A DNA stretch of 64,000 bases from Mauremys mutica. Its lineage: Eukaryota; Chordata; Testudines; Geoemydidae. How positions within the stretch are numbered: position 1 is the first letter of the stretch; each line of letters begins with the position of its first letter. The notes under the pieces were generated by a model, which made no database searches, had not been told where the DNA came from, and worked only from the letters and a program-made list of their open reading frames with translations. Shown here one piece after another: positions 1-12,105 of the stretch. The position numbers and the translations under genes were made by a program. The stretch spans positions 56,191,321-56,255,320 of the forward strand of contig NC_059075.1 of assembly GCF_020497125.1 (NCBI RefSeq), written 5' to 3'.

Positions 1-429
1 CAGAAAATTCCTCTTTGGGTGATGTGGTCTCCAGCAAAAGATTCTTTGCTCACTTTTGAAGCAAATCACATCTAACCTTTTACTGCACAGGATCAGAAGT
101 AGCTTACTTCAAATTGTTTTTGGCAATATACTTATGGTATTCATAAACAAAATATCACTGGTCCCACCAAGACAACACCATACCTGAATCTGAATTGGTT
201 TAAAACAAAACCAATTAATAAAATATGACCAGTGTATAACTTTTAAGCAGGAGTTATTACAATTGTACAAATACCAGAAAAAGATTTCAACAATATATCT
301 TAGAAATATGACGGTTTGAGATTCTTTTTTAAATTGTATTTCAGGCATTATGTAAAATAAAAATCCTGACCATTTGTGGTCCTTTAAAATCCCAATATAT
401 ATGCAGGAGTTAGGAGTGTTACCTCAGGT
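1..429. other. AT-rich non-coding DNA
   Basis: No gene or repeat is recognised here. Open frames are short and AT-driven, and none shows a protein motif. Confidence 0.5.
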
Positions 430-1880
430 GTCTCAAACGAATTCCAGTCAAACTCAGACAGTTTAATCGGACCAAATTGATGGGCCCAGATAATCTCCCT
501 GCAAGCATATTAAATGAACTGACACTTTAAATTGGAAAGCGAATAGCAAGGATTTTTTTTCATGAATCCATAAACTTGCGGGTCATACCTTATGACTGAG
601 AATTGCAAATATAGTATCTATTTTTAAGAAGGGGGCAGACAGTGATTCAGCAAACTACAGGCTCTTTAGTTTGACTTCAGTTGTATTCAGAGTCCTAGAA
701 CAAATTTTGAAAGAGAATGTAGTTAAGGATATAGAGGTAAAAGGTAACTGAGATAAAATACAACTTGGTTTTACAAAAGACAGATTGTGCCAGACCAACC
801 TAATCTCTTTCTTTGAGAAGATTCAGATTTTCTAGACAAAGGAAATGCAGTAAATCTAATCTACCTGGATTACAGTAAGGCATTTGGGAAAAGGTGGGTA
901 AGGAACTGATTAAAGGTGAGACTACAACATGTCATAATGAAAGGTGAACTGTCAGGGCTGGAGAGAGGCTACTAATGGAGTTCCTCAAGGTCTTGGGATC
1001 AATCTTATTTAACTTTTTCATTAATGACCTTGGCACAAAAAGTGGGACTGTGCTAATCAACTTGTAGATGACACAAAGTTGGAAGATATTGCCAATAAGG
1101 CGGAGGACCAGAATATCAGACAAGAAGATTTGGATGACCTTGAAAACTAGAGTAATAGAAATGGGATGAAAATTAATAGTACAAAGTGCTAAGTCATGCA
1201 CTTAGGCACTAACAAGAATTTTTGCTATAAGATGAAGATTTATCAGTTGGAAATGAGAGAGAAGGAGAAAATTAAGGGTTAATATTGGCACAAGAACAAA
1301 TGGATCTCAACTGGCCATCAACAGGTTTAGGTTTGAAATTAGACAAAGTTTTATAACCATCAGGGGAGTGAAGTTCTGGAAAAGGGGAGTAGGGGGGGCA
1401 AAAAGTCTAATTGGTTTCAAGACTGAGTTTGATAAGTTTATGGAGGGCATGGTGCGATGAGATTGCCTACAATAGCCCATCCACGACTGCTATTTGCAAA
1501 TATCTCCGATGTTCTGGAGATGGGGCACTGAGTGGGGAGGGCTCTGAGTTACTACAAAAAAATTATTTCCCAGCTGTCTGGATGGTCGGTCTTGATGACA
1601 TGCTTGGAATCTAATTTATTACCATATTTGAGGTTGGGAAGGAATTTCCCCCCAGGTCAGATTGGTAGAGACTGTGGGGGTTTTCTGCCTTCCTCTGTGG
1701 CATGGGGCCTGGATTGCATGCTGGATTCTCTGTAACTTTGAAGTCCTCAAATCAAGACTTCAATAATTTAGCCAGAGGTTATGGGTCTGTTACAGGAGTG
1801 GGTGAATAAGGGTCTGTGGTCTGCAATATGCAGGAGTAGATTATCATGATGGTCCATTCTGGCCTTTAAGTCTGAGTCTA
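430..1880 (+). mobile_element. CR1 LINE, 3' part with degraded reverse transcriptase
   Basis: This is the 3' part of a CR1 non-LTR retrotransposon in sense orientation. Broken frames from about 455 to 1200 resemble the CR1 ORF2 reverse transcriptase: a palm-region stretch around 640-700 and an 'INDL' plus 'DDTK'-like catalytic region around 1020-1075. Stops and frameshifts make it inactive. From about 1390 the sequence matches the CR1 C-terminal/3' UTR region, ending near 1880 with the typical tail describing a bipartite 'gatgatca..ggtcc.ttctggcctt' pattern. Typical 5' truncation explains the missing endonuclease half. Confidence 0.85.
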
Positions 1881-4800
1881 TTAATTTGTGTACATTTTGA
1901 ACATTTTAAACTATTTGGGGCCAAGGGCTTTCCTCACTCTAGCTCTCTTATCTCATACTGACAATTTTAAATCAGCACACGTAAAAGTGTGCACATGTCA
2001 GAGATATGGACCATGGAATATGTTGTATACTAATCAAGTGCTGGTCAAAGCCGTTTTTATAATTATGCAAGGAATAATAATAACTGGGGAATATCACAGA
2101 CAAAGAAGGTCCCTTCAAATTTATTTTTGATATAGTCTACCCACTAAGAATAATTTTTAAAAATGTTCAAAACCAATAGCTCTGATATCCTCCCAGCAAC
2201 TTAAAAAACTGATGTTCTCCATCTGATTACGCAAATTCATAGTGTTGTCTATAGTCAGGAAATACAATTATATGAATGGACTGATATTAACTTTCTGAAG
2301 GTTGTTTTTCAGTGCTGGCACCAGAAACTTAAACACATCTGAGAACTCTCAAGTGAACTTCTCAAATCTGGAGAAGAAATCCCTCAGGTGTTCCCCATCC
2401 TGTGTGTACCAACAAAGAATCATTTCAAGCATGTTGCAAACTTGGTTGGAAAGCACCTGATATTTGTTCATATTTATTCTTGTCAAGTCACTTCCAGAAT
2501 TTTCTTTGGTAAAAATTGGCCAAGGAATCACTTGAAATTTCATTGCATGTATCAGCCTTGTAATTGCAAGGTAAGTAAGGAAAACTGTCTATCCTACCAT
2601 CTCTTCGTTCCTCTTGCAACACTGAAGAATTTGATTTTGTGTGAGCTTAACTCCAGAGACGAATACTATGAGTGACTAGTAACTCCAAGACAAAGCAGCC
2701 TTAATTTTATCCTGTTTGGCAGAATGTTTGTGGGTAGCTTACCTGACCTAGCACAGGCAGCTATGCTTCTTGATGGAACCTTGGAAGCTAAAATGGAAAA
2801 CTATCATACAGCAACCTTATAAAATAAAGAAATCCACCCACAGTAAAAATAAAAAGACCAATATAACAATGTTTCATACTCATTTCCCCAGGTCACTTTT
2901 CTGTAATTATGTCAGACCAAAGATATCCATTACTGGAGCCACCCCACCAAAAAATACTAAACACCAATGTTAAATTTTCCTTTCTAAGATGCAAGGCAAT
3001 AAAATGTTTGACCCCAGATTTGCTTTAACTACACAATGCTGTTAAAATCCCATATGTAATTTGGGTAGCTGGCAAAGACAGCTACCCAGCAATTTACGGT
3101 TACTGGAGATATTTTACAATCTATGCTTCATTTTCCTGTGCTATGCTGCTGCTTTTTTTTTTTATGGACCAACTACATTACAGTGAGAGACTTAAAGACT
3201 ATGTGGTGTCAAATGATGCCTGCGTAATATTGTTACCAAAGATTCTCTCCTTATCTATTTTCTGATTCATGGTTAAAAATAAAATAACCACCTCGCACCC
3301 AAATCACAAGCTTCGACCTTCCATTTAGAGCCTCAATCTTTCTTTCAGGGCTTTCCCCCCCAGACATTTCAGTGACTAATTCTAATGAAGGCTTACATGC
3401 ACACTTATTCCTGACTTCAAACTGCAATTTTCTTCTTCTTCTTCTGGCCCCATCAATGTGCATGTTACACCACCTTAGACTCCTTCTGGACTTAGATTGA
3501 TTTACTTTCCCGCTCCCATACCAAGGTTTTACTTATCCCTCCCATGTACACACTGTTACATATTATCTCAGTTGGCCTAGTAAAAGCCTAAGAGGGAGTA
3601 ACTCACATGCCGAGATCCCAGAAGACAAGAGGGTAGCACAAAAGCATCTAATAGGTGGGTGCAAAATGTATAAGTTACACACCCCTACTTTAACATCTCC
3701 CTTCTTCCAGTTCCTCAGTATGTGAGTTACTCATACCAATTTAAGATCCCTTATGCCAACCCATGAGTAAATCCATGGGTAGGCCTAAGGAGTCTTGATG
3801 AGACTGAAGGGTTTGTCTTATATCACCTTATATATCACCTCTGAATTTGGCCTAGGACTTCCTAGTTCCAGGACATGACTTTCATAGGTCAGTTGATTTC
3901 AATGGAAGCTGCAGGCATTTTTAAAATCCCTTAAGAGAAGCAGGTAGATACCTCTCTGGCCATCATCCAGCTCATACACCCCTATGCAGGCTAGGCAAGG
4001 GGACAGGACTCATGTGGTCTCAGTAACAGCTGCAAGGCAGCATTTCCAATACCTATGTGTGTGCAAATCTCTGACTTGTGCCTGTCCACTAGGGCAGCAT
4101 CAGGTGCACACTGAAGAAAATCTGAGTCCAGATTATGTACAAAGCTCTGCAGCAAACAATAGAACTCAGCAAACAGAACCCCATAACTGAGAATGCAATA
4201 GAACCCAAGAGTCCTGATTCCCAGTTCTCTTTCTAACCTCTAGACTCCATTCCATTCCAACTTTAACATTGCTGTGGTACCTACTTTGTCTTCTGATCTT
4301 CTGTGTTGTTCATAATTACTAGGTTATGTAGGATAAATTACAGTAGTGTGTGCAGATCATTAAAAGATACATTTATTGAAGAAGAAAACTATGGTATCCA
4401 TCATGATGAAAATCTCAAATCCCTGCATTCAGGGTTTGCAAGTAATTAAAACTATTATACACTCCAGTTTCTGCTCTTGGCAGTTATATACTCTGAATGT
4501 TTTACCATATCCTCTCAATAGAAAAGGTATTTGCAGTTGTAATGGTATGTAACATAATTCAAAAGCAAAATATCTATGACAAATAGCCTAACAGTGCCAT
4601 ATATTATTAGTCACTATATTTAATTAAGGATCAAATTTCAGAGGCCCCCTCTAATTGGTCAGCTAATTTAATGAGATACTATTACAAGTTAAAGTAATTT
4701 CCACATCCTTAAACTTGACGGTGTTTAGTAGAGTTTTTCAGGAAACATTCATTGCCTGCATAATTATTCTAAACCTTAGAGGATGCTAAGTTTAGATCAT

Positions 4801-6630
4801 GTTGAGTTATATTCAGGGGATGGGGAGTTTACACTGTTTTTAGCATTTTAAACAAGGAAGGAGATGGCAGCACATCGGTGTGGCAGATGTCGTCTCATTT
4901 CACAGAGTTTACATATGTGAATAGGTTTAGTGTGGTATCTGTGCAAAGCTGATCCCATTCAGTTGATTATTTATCTAAATTAAAGGATGGCTTAACATAA
5001 TTTCAATCATATGTGCCCTATGGCTATGTGGTTAGTTAAAAAGGTCAGTACTTCTGCCTTATAGGGGCTCAGGATGGAGTTCTGCTACTTTTCTGCCAAT
5101 CTTTTGCTGGATTTCATGAGGGACAGTTTATTTTGTAGCATATAATGATCTAATCAAGGAAATAATGCATATGACATAGCTGCCCTTTGGTTTTCTCCTA
5201 CATTCCTCCGAGGAACAGTTGTAAAGGGCCCCTGAAAGAGGAAATGGAAGTCTACAGGAATCAATCATGAGGGCCAGCCCACTATAAGAGGTATAATTTT
5301 AAGAAGCTTGAAGTGATTGCAAGAACAGACAAAACAGATGTTACAGGACCTAAAGCTATGCAATATGCTGACAAGATTGTGGCATTTGTGAAAGTTGAAA
5401 CTACACAGGGGATATTGGCTCTTCCAACTGACAAAAAAGGGGGGGGGAATATTTTAGATCTCATTGTCTGTGCCTTGATTAAAATGCAATAAAATAGCAA
5501 AAAAAAATCCTGGATCAATTTCAATTGTCTAATCATTTAGAGGTCATCTGAATTGCTCAAACAGGTTTAGGCCAAGAGACACTTGGTGGGTTTGGTGAGA
5601 TTCATGCAAACATTGCCTTGGGTTTAATTCTTGCAAATTCACATCCTCCTGAGTGTTAGGGCTGAAATGAACCCCAAAGTTCTAAGCCAAACTTTCACTG
5701 GCTTCACATAATATTGGCCCAAGTTCTCTTGAAAGGTCCAAGAACCTGATCTGCATTTCAAGATCTTAAAAAAACTCTAAACCAGCTGAATTTTCCCATG
5801 GTTTCAGGTGTTTTGATTATCTTGTACAACTCTGTTTACTAAGGTGTCTTCTTTTCCTACTTCCTGTAATTAATGTCATTGTAATTAAATATAATTTGGC
5901 TCTGGCTGTATTTTATCAATTAAGTAGTCAATAGAGCAGGACTATTTTCATTTTAAACATGTGTTTTCAGGGCACATGAGCAATTTCTAATAATCAAATC
6001 CAATCTGAGTATCTTTCTCCTATTTTTGTTTAGTCTGTGTGATTAGTAGCAACAGCTTTGGTTAGGTGGTGGATTGATGTGGAGTGCCAAAGAGTGCAGA
6101 CAGGGGTTGGGCCACTTCTAGGTTATTTACTCATTTCTAGGTGGTTAATGTACTCTTTAAACATATTTTATTTATTTGGTGTGGTCCAGTGCAGAGTTGA
6201 ATACCCTTTCTATGCTTGCTCCAAACTGTCTACAGAGCTCGAGGGAAGCAAACAGAATATAGAAGTTAGATTTTTTTTTCCCTCCTCTCTCTCACCAAAG
6301 AACTGTGGTACATTAACATCACAAATTCAAGCCACAGTCTTGTGATGCTAAAGCGAAAGCTTCACCTTTGGTTAGTGCATCTGGAGGTGATGGCTCATTC
6401 CAGGGCATGCAGGGAACTTTCCATTAGCAAACTGATAGTCTGTGAGTCACACTGCCAGCCTGAGATGACAAATCTGAATCATTGTCATCCAACTGTACCA
6501 ATTTAAGATGCTCATTTGGAGGTAGTTAAACTGGAATTCAGCCACAGGGGAAAAGCAATGTCCAACTTCTGCAGCTATGTTTTAAAAAGGCTAATCTGAA
6601 GCTGTGCAAGTAGGGAAAGATGCTTACAAC
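1881..6630. other. Non-coding DNA, no genes seen
   Basis: AT-rich sequence with short open frames only (95 codons or fewer) and no recognisable domain. A small CTT-rich microsatellite lies at about 3431-3445. A perfect 10-bp-stem hairpin lies at 3062-3088. No splice-flanked exon is recognised. Confidence 0.5.
3062..3088. repeat. Perfect hairpin, 10-bp stem and 7-nt loop
   Basis: TGGGTAGCTG at 3062-3071 is the exact reverse complement of CAGCTACCCA at 3079-3088. No flanking duplication marks it as a known MITE, so its origin is unknown. Confidence 0.6.
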
Positions 6631-6638
6631 AACTAGAG

Positions 6639-6751
6639 CAGTGTTTCTCAACCTTTTTTATACCAGGGACCGGCTTGCTGCCTTTCTAAACTGTGTCAAG
6701 GAGATCTCAGGCACTGGTCATGGTCCACGGACCGGTCATTAAGAAACAGTA
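6639..6751. mobile_element. Small hAT-type MITE
   Basis: A 113-bp miniature element begins CAGTGTTTCTCAACC and ends in a degenerate complement (TTAAGAAACAGTA). It is flanked on both sides by the 8-bp duplication AACTAGAG (6631-6638 and 6752-6759). CAGTG termini and 8-bp duplications are the hallmark of hAT transposons. There is no coding capacity. Confidence 0.85.
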
Positions 6752-6759
6752 AACTAGAG

Positions 6760-8114
6760 AACCAGATCCATGAGGAAATTGGCTGAACTTGGGAATACAG
6801 GCCAAGGAGAATACCAGTCCCATCAAGTTTGTGGCCAGTTTCCTCCAGGACTGATGAACATCATAACAGATGACCAGATTTACACTATTTTGGCATGCAT
6901 AGTATGCATTAAAGTATTACAATTCTGTTGACACTCTCAGTAACTGCATATGCAAATTACCAGTTATACCTCTAATTGGCCACGTGTTTGAGCTGTTACT
7001 GCAAGTGAATGTTCAATCACGGTAATTATATTCATAATTTATGGACAGCTATGAAAATCTGGCCCCAAAGATACTGTTTTCATAGTTGGTAAATCAAAAC
7101 ATGTTAGCAATATATAATCTCACTTTTTTTTTTTTGCACTCACACTGCCTTCCAATAGTTATTTGTATGCACGAAAGCCCAAGTTTTTAAAATAGTCTGT
7201 TAAATTTAATCACATTTTACATTCAAGAAATGTGAATTACCATATTTCTACTGGAAAAAATCTGAAATACTGTCTATATCACCAAGGCAACCCTTGTGTG
7301 GTAGTGAAACACAACCTTCAAGCTTTGATGTGTCACAAACATGACACATCATCATTATCAGTATAGAAAGATCATCCTACAACCCTATATTTAATAGGGA
7401 ATAAAGAAACTATACATTGCTTCATCTTTCTTTCACTTTTCGAAGCCTTTTGAGATGCTGGGGCTTCACTTTACCACAACGAATCGATCCTAAGTTTCCT
7501 ACCAGTTAATCTCTTTCCTTCTCTTAAGTATTTTGCTGCTCTCTGCTGTGTTTTGAATTGTACAGAAGGGCAGGAATTTTGAGGAAAGCCCTTTCGATTA
7601 AGTGCTTTGAAAATTACTATCCCTTTGTGAGACACAAAGGGGATCAGTAATAATTAAGCCTGTATGAGAGGGACAATCGGCAACCAGCAGTGAGATCAGG
7701 CCAGGTTTTAGGGGGGTATTTATTTATTTATAGTTGAGGGATATTTATAGAATCAAAACTTTACAGAGCTGATCATATTAACTAACTTATCTGCTGGAAA
7801 GGATATGTTATGGCTTTTCTGAAAGATACTGTTCTGGGGCCTTATTCGGCTCTCTTTGAATATAAAGGGAAAACTGCCATTACATTCATTTAGAGCAGGT
7901 TTGAGCCCACTCTGAGGTACCATTACAGAAAGAAAAGTAGCCATCTGTCCAATATAGTATATAGTGTCCAGTCGAAGTAGTATTTCACCTGCATTAAAAA
8001 GCATAATCATATCATAAATGAATTAGAATTAAAGAATGTAATGAAGAGGCAACAATCAAGCCAGAGAATCTGAGATTTTAAAAGAGAGAGAGAGAGAAAT
8101 ATACTGTACATTTG
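6760..8114. other. Non-coding DNA with one hairpin
   Basis: No gene is recognised. A perfect 10-bp-arm inverted repeat with a 6-nt loop lies at 7326-7351 (TGATGTGTCA / TGACACATCA). A GA dinucleotide run lies near 8083-8097. Confidence 0.5.
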
Positions 8115-8507
8115 CAGTAGAACCTTAGAGTTATGAACCCCAGAGTTATGAACTTACTGGTCAACCACACACCTATTTTGGAACCAGAAGTACACAATCA
8201 GCCAGAAGCAGAGACAAAAAAAAATACAGTACTGTGTTAAATGTAAACTACTAAAAAAATTAAAAAATAAAGAGGAAGTTTAAATAAAAGATTTGGCAAG
8301 GTAAGGAAACTGTTCTGTGCTTTAAATTAAGATGGTTTAAAGCAGCATTTTTCTTCTGCATAGTAAAGTTTCAAAGCTGTATTAAGTCAATGTTCAGTTG
8401 TAAACTTTTGAAAGAACAACCATAACAGTTTGTTCAGAGTTACAAATATTTCAGAGTTACAAACAACCTCCATTCCTGAGTTGTTTGTAACTCTGAGGTT
8501 CTACTGT
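8115..8507. mobile_element. Tigger-like (pogo/mariner superfamily) MITE, copy 1
   Basis: A non-autonomous element of about 393 bp starts CAGTAGAACCTTAGAGTTAT and ends with the complementary GAGGTTCTACTG. Subterminal repeats of 'cagagttatgaac' type recur inside both ends. The right flank is TA and the left flank is TG, consistent with a decayed TA duplication. A second copy in the same orientation lies at 56578-56927, and the two share the central region, including a stretch around 8341-8420. No transposase is encoded. Confidence 0.85.
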
Positions 8508-10002
8508 ATTATATACAGTAGTAATAACGTTGTAACGTTTTAATTTCCCTTGGTTTTCTGGTCCTTCAGCTGCTTCAGTGAATCTTGAGATGACTAAATA
8601 AAAGGAACACTAATTTTTAAATGGACCTAATTTCAAAATGGCTCATGTGGTTTCAGATATTACACCTGCCTCAAAATCCACTGGAAATGGCTGTGGTTTT
8701 ACAGCTGCTCTTTGCTATTTTTTCTCCTCCTTGTTTCTGTGTGAAAGACCTGCACCACAGGGGAAACTGAGTCACTATCTGACTATAATACATCAGAAAT
8801 GGTGAGCATGACATGCTGTCAATTGCACAAAGTATGCATACTTCAAAAAATAAATGAAACCATGTTTTCTTCTCCAATCTCTTGCTGCCATAGAAACCTT
8901 AGGGATTACATGTAACAGCAATAAGTCAAACAGAAATGTGACTTTTAAGTTGATGATGTCTCTTTAACCGTTCAGGTGAATGAAAAAATTTTTATTTTTA
9001 TAAAGGATCAAACTGATGACTGCAGCAGGGGTTATGAAAATTATGCAGAAGATCCAGTTTGTGGCCCCAAAGAGGCCCTTCTATGGTGGCCGAGCTGCTG
9101 TAGAAAGGCCATAAAGCCAGCTCAGCCTTGTTGTAAATGCAGGAATAGGAGACAATGGGGTGCTTTACACTCTAGCTTCTAGACTGCAAAGCATCCCATT
9201 GGTGGCTATGAGCAGCTGCCATAGGTTAGAGTAGACCTAGGTCTAACCTACACTAGATACCATGTTGGCCCCTAGGTTAACACAGAATCACCTGTACACC
9301 TTGTGGGGGGCTCAACAGAGAAGTTGACCCATAGGGCATCTAAGTATAGGTGCTTGGCTCTGATTCTGATCTCACTTACACCACCTTTACACCAGTGTCA
9401 TTCCATTTCATTTAGTGGAATTACTCCTTATTTATGCTGTTGTGAGTGAGGTAGTAAGGGTGGTAGAATTTAGCCCAAAGAAAAGGTGAAATTACAAATG
9501 AGAAATAATAATACAACTGCATTTCCAGGATATCTGTCCCTTGCATCTCTGATTCTCAAACACTTTACAAACAAGCCTTATAACCTTCATAGCAGGAAGA
9601 TATCATTATATATGTTTTTCAGAAAGTATTACTGTGGCTCCCACTCCCAAACGTTTTTATTATGCTGGAGGTCGGGTGGCTCCCAGCAAGCATGTCTTTA
9701 ATCTGTGGGCAGTCACAGATCTCACAGGAGCTGTTGGGCATGATAACTACCTCCCATTCAGGCTAAATGAGGGAACAAGTAAATGCCCTGTTGTTTAGTA
9801 ATAGTTGAAACAGTGGAAGCCACTGCCAGAAGACTATACTGAATCCAAATATGAGGGCTAGGGATTGATTTTGATTGCAGAAATGTGTGTCAGAAGCAGT
9901 AAAGAAGTAGCCAGAAAGCAAGTAGAAAATCAGGAGATGGCAAGAGAAGGACTTATAGTGTGGCCCTGAGAGAAAACCAAGAGAGAGTTTTTTGGATAGA
10001 GG
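8508..10002. other. Non-coding DNA with an old palindromic repeat
   Basis: No gene is recognised. Roughly 9361-9470 resembles an old near-palindromic family (a 'ctgattctgatctca...' start and a complementary end) that recurs elsewhere in the window. Confidence 0.45.
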
Positions 10003-10010
10003 GCTGAAGG

Positions 10011-10228
10011 CAGGGCCGGCTCCAGGCACCAGCTTAGCAAGCAGGTGCTTGGGGCGGCCACTCCAGAGAGGGGCGGCAGGTCCAGGAATTCGGCGGAGGG
10101 TCCCTCACTCCCGGTTGGAGTGAAGGACCTCCCACTGAATTGCCGCAAATCGTGATCGCTGCTGGTGGGTGGGGGTGTGTGTGTGTTGCGTGTTGCTTGG
10201 GGCGGCAAAACCCCTGGAGCCGGCCCTG
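10011..10228. mobile_element. hAT MITE, 'CAGGGCCGGCTCCAGG' family, copy 1
   Basis: A 218-bp GC-rich element has terminal inverted repeats CAGGGCCGGCTCCAGG at the left and CCTGGAGCCGGCCCTG at the right. A perfect 8-bp duplication GCTGAAGG flanks it (10003-10010 and 10229-10236). A GT run lies inside at about 10175-10190. Related copies lie at 51777-51995 and 55144-55367. Long open frames crossing it on the minus strand are a by-product of its GC content. Confidence 0.93.
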
Positions 10229-10236
10229 GCTGAAGG

Positions 10237-11359
10237 CAAGTTTGGAAACGTGAGCATGGAAACTGTGTCCTGTTGTTTGATCTTACTGTGTTCAGGGAAG
10301 CAGGATTCTGTGTACATTCTTTGTAAATAAACTGGATTGCACCAAAAGAATACCAGACTCTCATCAATTTCTCCTTCCAATGGAGATGACTCACAAAACA
10401 TTGAATATTGGCTAACTGCTCAGGCCAAAAAGGGCAACAGTAATATCAAGCAAAAATAGATTGTGAGCAATTGATATTGCTGATACCTCAGTTGCATCTA
10501 TCTGTATCAAGTTTCACTGGAATGTTATCCAACAAAACTCCACCAACAAGTGAAGATTGCCATAGACTGTATTACTATGCCCACCAGTATCAATGGTATT
10601 CTTAAACACCAATGAGTGAGAGTCAAAGTCAAACCTGGTATAACTGGAGCCACTCCACTGAGTTAACTGGAGTGAAACCAAACAACATCAGGTATGCATT
10701 TATCCCCTAGGACCAAATTCTGCCGCCACGTACATCTGTACAAGTTCATTCCATTATTTGCCATTCCTCTTCAGTGCCAATAAACTCTTGATAACCACAA
10801 ACTGTTAGAGAAATACAATAACATAAAACGAAGATCAATGAGTATTTTGCTTGGAGACACCTGTACCAATAAGCCTCTTGTCCTTGGTTCCAGCACTGTA
10901 AAAGAAAGATCATTGACAGTTATTATTATAACCATTATTTGCATTGCTGTAACTTGAGGACCCAATTAGGAATCAGTGCCCACAGTGTCTTAGTCCTATA
11001 TACAGGTATAATGTAAAGATAGTCCCTGCCCCAAAATTTCTTCCTATCTCTCTATAAGTGACTTAAGAGTGATTTTTCCCTTGCTTCCAAATATTCCTAT
11101 TCCTGAACTGTTAGGACCTACAAAATCAAAAGTTTGTTTATTAGACAAATATATGGGTGGCTCCAATTCTGCATTCAGATTTGGGTGGGCAGACACTTGC
11201 ACCATTGACTTCAGTGAGGCTCCGTACAGGCCAAATGTTCTTATTACAAGATGCACATCAATCAATAGTGATGCATTTTTCCAGTAGGTTGTTATGGCGA
11301 TAGCTATACTATGCATATACACTTACTATTGATTATACTTAAAAAGCCACAATCAACTT
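10237..11359. other. Non-coding DNA
   Basis: No gene is recognised. Short stretches around 10713 and 11150-11235 ('ccattgacttcagtg' type) resemble the old palindromic repeat family noted elsewhere, but too weakly to bound. Confidence 0.4.
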
Positions 11360-12105
11360 GAAATCTGTCTCTTATGCATCTATATTCTATGCAAAACATA
11401 GGGACTTCACCACTGCCTTCCATATTTGCTGGTTTCCTACTGCAGTCTTAGCTTCTTCCCTTGTCATTTTGATAGCTATTAATTCTGCTATTCTTTGTTT
11501 CCATGTTATCCTTGGTCTACCTCATCGCCTCTTGCCCTGGGAGTTCCAGTCCAATGCCTATCTTGTTATATTATTTGGGTCTTTCTCCATGTATGTCCTA
11601 GCCATATGCCTCTTGGCTAGCTTGATTTATTGAAGCATAACATTGAATAATGGACACTTCCTGGAACTTTGATGTAAATCGTACTGTTATAATCCTTTCT
11701 GACACTGGTGCCCATTCTATCAGGCTTTTGGCTGCCCTCCTTTATAGTATCAGACCCTCGCCTTCTCTGTGTACATCACTGGCATTTAGTGGCCCAGAAT
11801 ATAGTAGGATGTGTCCAGTTGACAATGTTTGTCCTGGTGTTACCCATCTCATTTCACATAGGCCTAGTATATCTAGTTTATTTCAGTCCATTTGTTTTGT
11901 TAGTTGGACTGTTTTACCAGGCATATTCCATGAACCAATTTTGGTAATGGATTTAGGATACAGCAAGTTCACCAGTGGATTAGCTTCCTTGTAGGTTTGG
12001 CCGCTTCGCCTCATCATCACTCTTCTAGCTCTATTTGAATTGAGTTGAGCTGGATTGGGGTTGTCGAACTGAGCAGCAGGGCAAGATGAAGTATGATCAC
12101 TTTTT
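11360..12105 (-). mobile_element. RTE-type LINE remnant with internal deletion
   Basis: Read on the minus strand, about 12105-11640 encodes broken segments resembling the N-terminal apurinic endonuclease of RTE-like LINEs: a 'SWNM...GKTVQLTKQMD' start near 11940-11885 and an 'EMRW'-like segment near 11850. The following minus-strand DNA (about 11630-11380) abruptly resembles the extreme C-terminus: a 'GKRR.GRPRITW' motif near 11535-11510 and a 'W.A.V.SLC' motif near 11420. The reverse transcriptase between them is missing, so the copy carries a large internal deletion. Many stops make it inactive. The clade is inferred from motif style and could be another endonuclease-bearing LINE. Confidence 0.65.
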